From assembly GCA_902777335.1 (NCBI GenBank), contig CACYTF010000066.1, positions 1 through 39,286 of the forward strand: a DNA stretch of 39,286 bases, given 5' to 3'. Position numbers and translations under genes: made by a program. Under the pieces are notes generated by a model. The model searched no databases and was not told the origin of the DNA. It was given only the letters and a program-made list of their open reading frames with translations. This DNA comes from an uncultured Eubacteriales bacterium (GTDB lineage: Bacteria > Bacillota > Clostridia > Christensenellales > Aristaeellaceae). Positions 35,901 to 39,286 of this stretch are shown here, piece by piece (within the stretch, counting starts at the first letter, position 1; every line of letters starts with the position of its first letter).

Positions 35901-38370
35901 CTGCGCGAAGGCGGGCAGCTACGACGCCGTGGTGTACTGCACCGCCTGCAAGGCCGAGCTCAGCCGCACGCCCAAGGCCATCGACAAGAAGCCCCATACC
36001 GCGGGCGAAGCGGTGAAGGAAAACGAGGTCGCGCCCACCTGCGAAAAGGACGGGAGCTACGATCTGGTCGTGTACTGCACCGCCTGCAAGGCCGAGCTGA
36101 GCCGCGAGAAGAAGACCGTCGACAAGCTGGGCCACAACTGGGGCGACTGGAAGCAGACCAAGGCCCCTACCTGCACCGAAAAGGGCGAGGAACAGCGCGT
36201 TTGCAAGAACGACAAGACCCACACCGAAACCCGCGAGGTCAAGGCCCTGGGCCACGACTGGGGTGACTGGAAGCAGACCAAGGCCCCCACCTGCACCGAA
36301 AAGGGCGAGGAACAGCGCGTTTGCAAGAACGACAAGGCCCACACCGAAACCCGCGAGGTCGAGGCCCTGGGCCACGACTGGGGCGACTGGAAGCAGACCA
36401 AGGCCCCCACCTGCACCGAGAAGGGCGAGGAACAGCGCGTCTGCAAGAACGACAAGGCCCACACCGAAACCCGCGAGGTCAAGGCCCTGGGCCACGACTG
36501 GGGCGACTGGAAGCAGACCAAGGCTCCCACCTGCACCGAAAAGGGCGAAGAACAGCGCGTCTGCAAGAACGACAAGACCCACACCGAAACCCGCGAGGTC
36601 AAGGCCCTGGGCCACAACAAACCGCTTGTCAAGACAGAGGCTAATGACGCAACCTGCACCAAGGCTGGCAACAACGCATACTGGACGTGCTCCAGGTGCA
36701 ATAAGGTGTTCAAGGACGCGGAAGGCAAGACGGAGACCACGGTGGAGGCTGAGACGCTGCCCGCGCTGGGCCATGCCTGGGGTGTGCCGAGCCGCACGCC
36801 CGCGGAGGCGATCATGGAGACAATCTCCATTCCGGATGGTCCTGACGCTTCCTACTGCATTGGCTGGACTGCCGGATGGGATACCTGCACGTGCGAAAAC
36901 TGCGGCATGTTGAAGGTCGATCCCGTACCGCTGACGCCGACCATTCGAGCCGGTGAAGGCGCGCTGAGCATCTCGATCTGCCCGGACGACTATACTGACG
37001 AAGAGCCTGCACCAACTACAGTGGGCGGCATAGATTTGTACAGGACCATCAATCCCTATTTCGGCGATCTGCACGGGGATGCCTACTACTTCAATATGTA
37101 TGATCCTGGGACGCGAGAGGGCGCGCTGTCCTTGGCTGACGAATCAGTTGCCACACAGAATTTGGACTACACTGAATCCCATGCGATTCCGGTGGAGATC
37201 AAATTCACGCCCGTTGACAGCTTGCAGACGACGTATGTCAACAACGAAAGCGATGTGCTGTTTGACGGCGTCACGCTGCCCAAGGGACAGAGCAAGGCGT
37301 TCCCAACCTATGCGGAGGCCACGCAGACAATCACCATTTACACAGTGCCGCGCGGAAAGGAAGATGTCTCCTTTACAATAACCGATGGCACCATCAATGA
37401 TGATGGTACTGTCGAGTACGGTGAAGATTTGCGTACGTTGGCGGAACAATATGAGTATACCATTCGTCAGGTCAACCCGCACGAAGGACAGATCGTGGTT
37501 TGGACCATCGACGGCAAGCCATTGGAAGCGTACAACAACGGCAACCCGATCGCCATCCAGAGTGTAAGCATTGTCGGCACATGGCAGGCGGCCCAATACA
37601 CCGTCACCTGGGTTGGCCAGAACGCGAATCCCGCTTACGAGAAGACGACCACAGTGGAACACGGCGCTGTTCCCGTTCCCCCTGCTGACGCGCCCCAGCG
37701 CGACGGATTCACGCTGACCGGCTGGGTCGATAACGCCGGGAAGGTGCTGAACGACACCTACACGATCACAGGGGACATGACCTTCTATTCCACTTGGAAG
37801 AAAAACGACACGAACTCTCCGCGGATGGCCGCGCCGCCGGAAGAGGAAGAACCGGTACAGGAAGAACTGATCGAGGAAGAGCCGGCCCAGGATGCGCTCA
37901 TCCCCGAGGCGAAGATGAGTGCCGCAGAACCCATTGAAGAACCCGAGGAAGCGCCCATTGAGGAACCGGTTGACGCACCGGTCGACGTGCCTGCCGACGA
38001 GCCTGCCGACGTACCCGTTGACGAGCCCGCCGACGAACCCGCCGACGTGCCTGCTGACGAGCCCGCGGATGAGCCCGCGGATGAGCCCGCGGATGTACCT
38101 GCCGACGCGCCCGTTGAGGAACCTGTTGACGTGCCTGCCACCCAAGAGTCTTCCCCCGATGGGGAAGGTGGCAGCGCGGAAGCGCTGACGGAAGAGGTCT
38201 CCAAGGCCGACGAACCCACGGATGTGCCCGCCGACGAACCCGCGGATGCGACGAACCCGCGGATGTACCCGCCGACGAACCCACTGACGCGCCCTCTGAG
38301 GAACCTGTTGACGTACCTGCCACCCAAGAGCCTTCCCCTTCAGGGGAAGGTGGCAGCGCAGCAGCGCTGA
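29956..38370 (+). CDS. Giant secreted repeat protein with InlB-like and Cys-rich repeats (C-terminus frameshifted)
   Basis: Predicted 2,804 aa before the premature stop. AGGAGG lies 8 bp before the ATG at 29956 (an ATG 6 bp earlier is too close). Signal peptide 1-30 (MLALLLTLVMLTG ... TLA). An InlB/Listeria-Bacteroides-type repeat (about 88-136), an acidic Glu/Pro/Ala stretch (about 239-283), beta-rich parts, and a long region of alternating hydrophobic strands (about 730-1125). More InlB-like repeats follow (about 1590-1655, 1655-1720, 1815-1880, 2545-2615; hallmarks TVTWKYDD, GWxDxxGK, LYPxF). Cys/His repeats lie at about 1885-2270, including four 40-residue copies (CTEKGEEQRVCKN). From about 2625 comes a Pro/Glu/Asp tail with PADEPADVP units. 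At 38250 the frame slips and translation ends at 38370 in aberrant sequence. No LPXTG or SLH domain is seen. Probably an adhesin or matrix protein. Confidence 0.85.
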   Translation: MKKLWNGKRMLALLLTLVMLTGALPLTTLAEQVAPPEAAEAEQAPAGGDLAEALGADETYYEVEVALPAGLTEEEAAEITLPEPMMLPAGTLIYAVAEPTRPNYNFTGWYYDDALTQPADGGDAVERNLTLYPSFAPLQNYDDEFRINYMSTQDVEPDFTIEIVARGLSEGQIREQMKATDLSKVEGAEDFTLERLAPDAAALIPDERVRTLALDACLKAQAETLEGTLTEALAALTVEAEPAGGEPAENEPAEGEPAEEDTAGAEPAEGEPAEEEAAEPEPALDDAVIAELVAYYAPVEAAKSEAMQAADLIDRAKAAGLDTREVTGAQLSDLLTEAERTAFGFADVPEEMDLEAVAYDLEDMFADALTGLPVAHYAVRCPGGWRRGDMHQVEILDTDRLRFFRDGEEASKYVVYYNITVHQDDFNNMKLNSGLVFLPASEVEGVSMDRGLFKADANNDSEEITVTENDESGVMTYTGDVPVAAGMTVAVYDGTLNADGIVDGQVGYFKITGELGGGKYAYEGADFKDVVFVADIIPAKDDGSFDDGEILLTADQLDFSGDMYAEMGLGADTVVEPGDFVAIYTGALDNPEGMALTGYGCITEVTPEADGLRVRYDAVSEQTLMASTDMYMHVDNIPVPLSDAELEELGRAVEKDVEDSHFLEDSAEYIKGLICEDESVILPDSKYANALKEIKFQREGGGEISLEEVRELAGGSKVEVEWPPTLSFLMGLGLQHFSGTGLRGELAAQMTIKIKLNDNADIKIQIVAMIEVEVAFGLTIKWEVDWRKAWIFPYIYDIGGTVGLHAGIYVGAGITVTIQTVDAEKENSVDGLMSGYAKDKDGKYKFASDEQNKALKFINKIGTGLEGIAKMSKFGSDGLGISHIPGGKTNKTINKKSNKNNPNQNKDFGKDGEGTQEMHNTVGGSFEEKYSNFIQGSDAKYVTLVNKPLAKIGLPADPLHVIALSLGINFVVKFKLNVMLGVSITYGNAKQITATFTIFHPHSESKCGDLETPNFQVDFFIFGMVGIRVGFEFDFRIGVISTALASLGVTAEVGVYLEFYGFFYIAYKWVSGKGSSTEMFGSLLVQFGLYLDIDFKMQMGEGELEQRFDIYDVRWPLLSLGDEFCALDFEIDDDDDKLNLEIEARSDKNKDEKSTDTKVIGGASIKVPKELFDINFLAIDTGEIDSDNMDRNVAVGGSKSFTAWGITYTQQDERNFHVEFTPKGKDFKDATTADKNKGGFWYNPVDDTIYAKPNSVKDTELWGEFTFTWYQGEPAKTKSAFNFGAGFGLNTRKIERTVKVHWTGTPVKGTADLYTANNADAGYAKLFEQEKYDYNLFRQTYYTHRGTIEYDGLDGVMYYFEMPTLANRFKGYSPTWAKEPSYDKDVMNAYVQLGGNAFTEFSRWLIFAAGDGLITIMPYDSRLYTMVRKDPKSNSGKAHIDLFYDMTDTECDWHILDDRANYNAPVASAYECKHKTGSIALDNMPAAIKNAVNRDKAGYDFAWYMFSSTPDSTCNMREVKSRKVVYHPMWIVDGKVTEEWNKCTDNGHATYISMPAFIEFMGNKGKWVPVDSQTWVPMPDTVFFAIRTPKTFTVTWKYDDEKDNTTTKVKYGEALKLPKTPTRSGATFQYWADADGKQYKTMPAKDLTLYPVFIGNERTVTWVLDGQTKTSKARIGTSPLASCPFKPNNNAFNWMTTKGDLLTSVTEEYKLPNQDVTLYGQYVYQCNWVLYDTGNKKYTELVNDVHHQDKLAEGRVLSNLPEAVSNYLTDKRYTYSYFRTYNTGVDNVNKQKNNWGSVGGGTVFYAYNCTYILQRAPVMVDVVWKYDDGDVTTSNWVGRKLAAPKDISRKGFNLTGWADADGKTYAYPPEGGVTLYPQFVEHDHTWNKGVVTTAATCVSKGEKLFTCTDCGKTKTEAIDIDPNNHVGKTELRDAKDATCAAKGYTGDTYCLDCKAKIKTGKAIEKLAHTPAQAVVENEVASTCAKAGSYDAVVYCTACKAELSRTPKAIDKKPHTAGEAVKENEVAPTCEKDGSYDLVVYCTACKAELSREKKTVDKLGHNWGDWKQTKAPTCTEKGEEQRVCKNDKTHTETREVKALGHDWGDWKQTKAPTCTEKGEEQRVCKNDKAHTETREVEALGHDWGDWKQTKAPTCTEKGEEQRVCKNDKAHTETREVKALGHDWGDWKQTKAPTCTEKGEEQRVCKNDKTHTETREVKALGHNKPLVKTEANDATCTKAGNNAYWTCSRCNKVFKDAEGKTETTVEAETLPALGHAWGVPSRTPAEAIMETISIPDGPDASYCIGWTAGWDTCTCENCGMLKVDPVPLTPTIRAGEGALSISICPDDYTDEEPAPTTVGGIDLYRTINPYFGDLHGDAYYFNMYDPGTREGALSLADESVATQNLDYTESHAIPVEIKFTPVDSLQTTYVNNESDVLFDGVTLPKGQSKAFPTYAEATQTITIYTVPRGKEDVSFTITDGTINDDGTVEYGEDLRTLAEQYEYTIRQVNPHEGQIVVWTIDGKPLEAYNNGNPIAIQSVSIVGTWQAAQYTVTWVGQNANPAYEKTTTVEHGAVPVPPADAPQRDGFTLTGWVDNAGKVLNDTYTITGDMTFYSTWKKNDTNSPRMAAPPEEEEPVQEELIEEEPAQDALIPEAKMSAAEPIEEPEEAPIEEPVDAPVDVPADEPADVPVDEPADEPADVPADEPADEPADEPADVPADAPVEEPVDVPATQESSPDGEGGSAEALTEEVSKADEPTDVPADEPADATNPRMYPPTNPLTRPLRNLLTYLPPKSLPLQGKVAAQQR
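36130..36609 (+). repeat. Four tandem 120-bp coding repeats
   Basis: Copies start at 36130, 36250, 36370 and 36490, each encoding 40 residues (GHDWGDWKQTKAPTCTEKGE then EQRVCKNDK, ending TREVKAL). They are nearly identical in DNA, differing at a few silent sites and at AAG/GAG and ACC/GCC codons. Two related but diverged Cys-containing units of about 45 residues precede them (about 35848-36129). Such identity suggests recent duplication and a copy number that may vary. Confidence 0.95.
38116..38199 (+). repeat. 84-bp direct repeat, copy A
   Basis: GAGGAACCTGTTGACGTGCC opens both this unit and 38298-38381, which have the same length. The centre is a palindrome-like CTTCCCC...GGGGAAGGTGGCAGCGC, of the kind dispersed in gut Clostridia genomes, yet here it is translated (ATQESSPDGEGGSAEALTEE). 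Confidence 0.85.
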
Positions 38371-38381
38371 CGGATGAGGTC
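38298..38381 (+). repeat. 84-bp direct repeat, copy B
   Basis: Same unit as 38116-38199, with a better inner palindrome (CTTCCCCTTCAGGGGAAGG). In the displaced frame it encodes ATQEPSPSGEGGSAAALTDE. The premature stop of the upstream frame (TGA, 38368-38370) lies inside this copy. Confidence 0.85.
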
Positions 38382-38536
38382 GTTACTCTCGACGACGTTG
38401 CAACCACGGTCAATGAGCCCACCGAAGCGCCTGCGGATATGCCCGCGGATGTATCTACTGACGAACCTTCAGAAGAGACGACCTCTTCAGTCTCGCCTGA
38501 CGGCGAGCCAGCGTCCCAAGGGTCTACCGACCCCAT

Positions 38537-38583
38537 CTCGCTGGAAACAGCACACTGTGCTGTTTCCCAGGCGCTCGATGCCC
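38537..38583. repeat. 47-bp AAACAGCACA palindrome repeat, coding copy
   Basis: Matches 19718-19764 at 41 of 47 positions. The palindrome core here has 12-bp arms (GGAAACAGCACA-C-TGTGCTGTTTCC). In the displaced frame of the giant gene it encodes SLETAHCAVSQALDAP, so a dispersed element has become protein-coding sequence. Confidence 0.85.
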
Positions 38584-39125
38584 CTGAAGGGGAAGCCTCT
38601 GGGGAGCCTGCCGACGCACCCGCCGATGCACCCACCGATGCCCCTGCCGACGCCCCCTCCCCCGCGCCGGAAATCTTCACCGGCAGCGTGAAGGTGAAGC
38701 TGAAGAACGAGGGCGACGTGTTCGAGGGTGACAAGCTCACCTTCAAGGCGGAGGTCAAGGGCAACAAGGATCTGGTCACGATCCACTGGCAGAAGGAAGT
38801 GGAGAAGGACGAGAAGACCCACGAGAAGGAATGGGTGCAGCATCGAGGCCACCGAAGCGAACGCGGCGGAGAAGTACCGTGTGGTGCTGCTGGACGCCGA
38901 GGGCACGGTCGTGGCCGAGGCCGCGGTGAAGTTCCCGAAGCTCCAGCCAAAGGCCGCGCCGGAGCTGACCGAAAAGAAGGCCGATAAGAAGGCTGAGAAG
39001 AAGTCCGGGGACAAGGTCGAGAAGAAGTCTTCCAAGAAATCGTCCAAGAAGTCCGGCAAGAAGTCTTCCAAAAAGGCCTCCAAAAAGTCAAAGAAGACGC
39101 CGTAATCGATAACTGCGAAAGACAA

Positions 39126-39175
39126 GGACGGCCTGCGACCACCGAAAAGCGTGTCGCAGGCCGTCCGTTATTATA
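39126..39175 (+). terminator. Terminator of the giant surface-protein gene
   Basis: GGACGGCCTGCGAC (39126-39139) pairs perfectly with 39153-39166, followed by GTTATTATA. It lies 20 bp after the stop at 39105, which supports 39105 as the ancestral end of the gene. Confidence 0.75.
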
Positions 39176-39195
39176 ACCGGTTTGCCTCCAAAATC

Positions 39196-39240
39196 AGGGG
39201 GACGGTTCTCTGTGTCAATGACACAGAGAACCGTCCCCCT
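39196..39240. repeat. GGGGACGGTTC palindrome, copy 4
   Basis: AGGGGGACGGTTCTCTGTGT plus CA (39196-39217) is the perfect reverse complement of 39219-39240. The outer GGGGACGGTTC is constant, but the inner arm is TCTGTGTCA, unlike the CTTATCTCACTT arm of copies 1 and 3. The remaining 46 bp to the window end show nothing recognisable. Confidence 0.9.
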
Positions 39241-39286
39241 ACTACAATATATTTGGTTGGAGTTTTGACAGCCAGTCAGAATGCTG

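Larger units (their letters stand above)
38250..39105 (+). pseudogene. Frame-displaced C-terminal part of the giant secreted protein
   Basis: From 38250 the Pro/Glu/Asp repeat continues sensibly only in the next frame (DEPADVPADEPTDAPSEEP), through an Ig-like segment (VKVKLKNEGDVFEGDKLTFK). Near 38835-38842 sense switches back to the original frame (CSIEATEANAAEKYRVVLLD) and ends in a Lys/Ser-rich tail (KKSSKKSSKKSGKKSSKK) with a stop at 39105. Both changes are needed to restore one protein of about 3,050 residues. The first lies at two 16-bp copies of GACGAACCCGCGGATG set 17 bp apart, a classic slippage site. Mutation, phase variation or a sequencing/assembly error are all possible. The Lys-rich end could bind anionic wall polymers. 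Confidence 0.7.

Noticed and set aside
36130..36609. CRISPR array
   Set aside because: The 120-bp units are contiguous, coding and nearly identical, with no unique spacers.
29956..38370. Cell-wall sorting signal or S-layer anchor in the giant protein
   Set aside because: No LPXTG-TM-basic tail or SLH repeat is visible in either the open frame or the displaced C-terminal frames.

Overview
The window reads as chromosome of a GC-rich member of the Clostridia (Firmicutes), probably a gut commensal. Support comes from strong AGGAGG-type ribosome binding sites, clear sigma-A promoters (TTGACA/TATAAT, 17 bp spacers), an 18-bp arginine box of the ArgR type, DapF, a YDERQ-type membrane protein paired with a small XRE regulator, and a giant surface protein with InlB-like repeats. 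A Christensenellales- or Oscillospirales-like host is a guess. No rRNA, tRNA, CRISPR array, prophage or intact insertion sequence is visible.

Layout. 1-2335: a partial Rpn/PD-(D/E)XK nuclease gene and an acidic secreted protein, both on the minus strand. 2541-8788: an arginine/pyrimidine operon, argF-carA-carB, in which carB is fused in frame to a diaminopimelate epimerase (dapF) domain; that domain lacks the first of its two catalytic cysteines. 8926-12570: an AraC-type regulator, a GT-C-like membrane glycosyltransferase and a MATE exporter. 12575-12819: 32 uninterrupted copies of a heptamer (TYCCCTG), directly followed by the pfkA promoter. 14011-17557: a 41-residue acidic protein, a LacI-type regulator and a divergent iolD with no other inositol genes, separated by a leader rich in TGCGTGCA-type repeats. 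17692-20944: a small secreted protein, ogt, the YDERQ/XRE pair and an M20 amidohydrolase. 21133-25617: a methionine/folate operon (metF, a free-standing MetH reactivation domain, a metH without that domain) and a Trp-rich secreted helical protein. 25696-27108: a Cache-GGDEF diguanylate cyclase. 27382-29390: an ECF sigma factor, a 22-codon overlapping ORF, a polytopic membrane protein and a PrsW-type intramembrane protease, translationally coupled. 29556-39105: a small two-TM protein and a giant secreted protein of about 2,800 residues whose C-terminal 280 codons are split off by two frame changes.

Repeats tie the window together. Near-perfect palindromes built on GGGGACGGTTC occur at 18137, 27206, 29397 and 39196, with a possible decayed copy at 9710. 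One supplies the last 13 codons and stop of ogt, and another ends in a T-tract and is probably the terminator of the sigma/PrsW operon. A 47-bp repeat is shared by an intergenic site (19718) and the coding part of the giant gene (38537). An 84-bp repeat carrying a palindrome is duplicated in the giant gene's tail.

Best candidates for something undescribed are the CarB-DapF fusion with its altered active site, the sigma/22-codon ORF/membrane protein/PrsW operon, and the repeat-driven, frameshifted tail of the giant surface protein.
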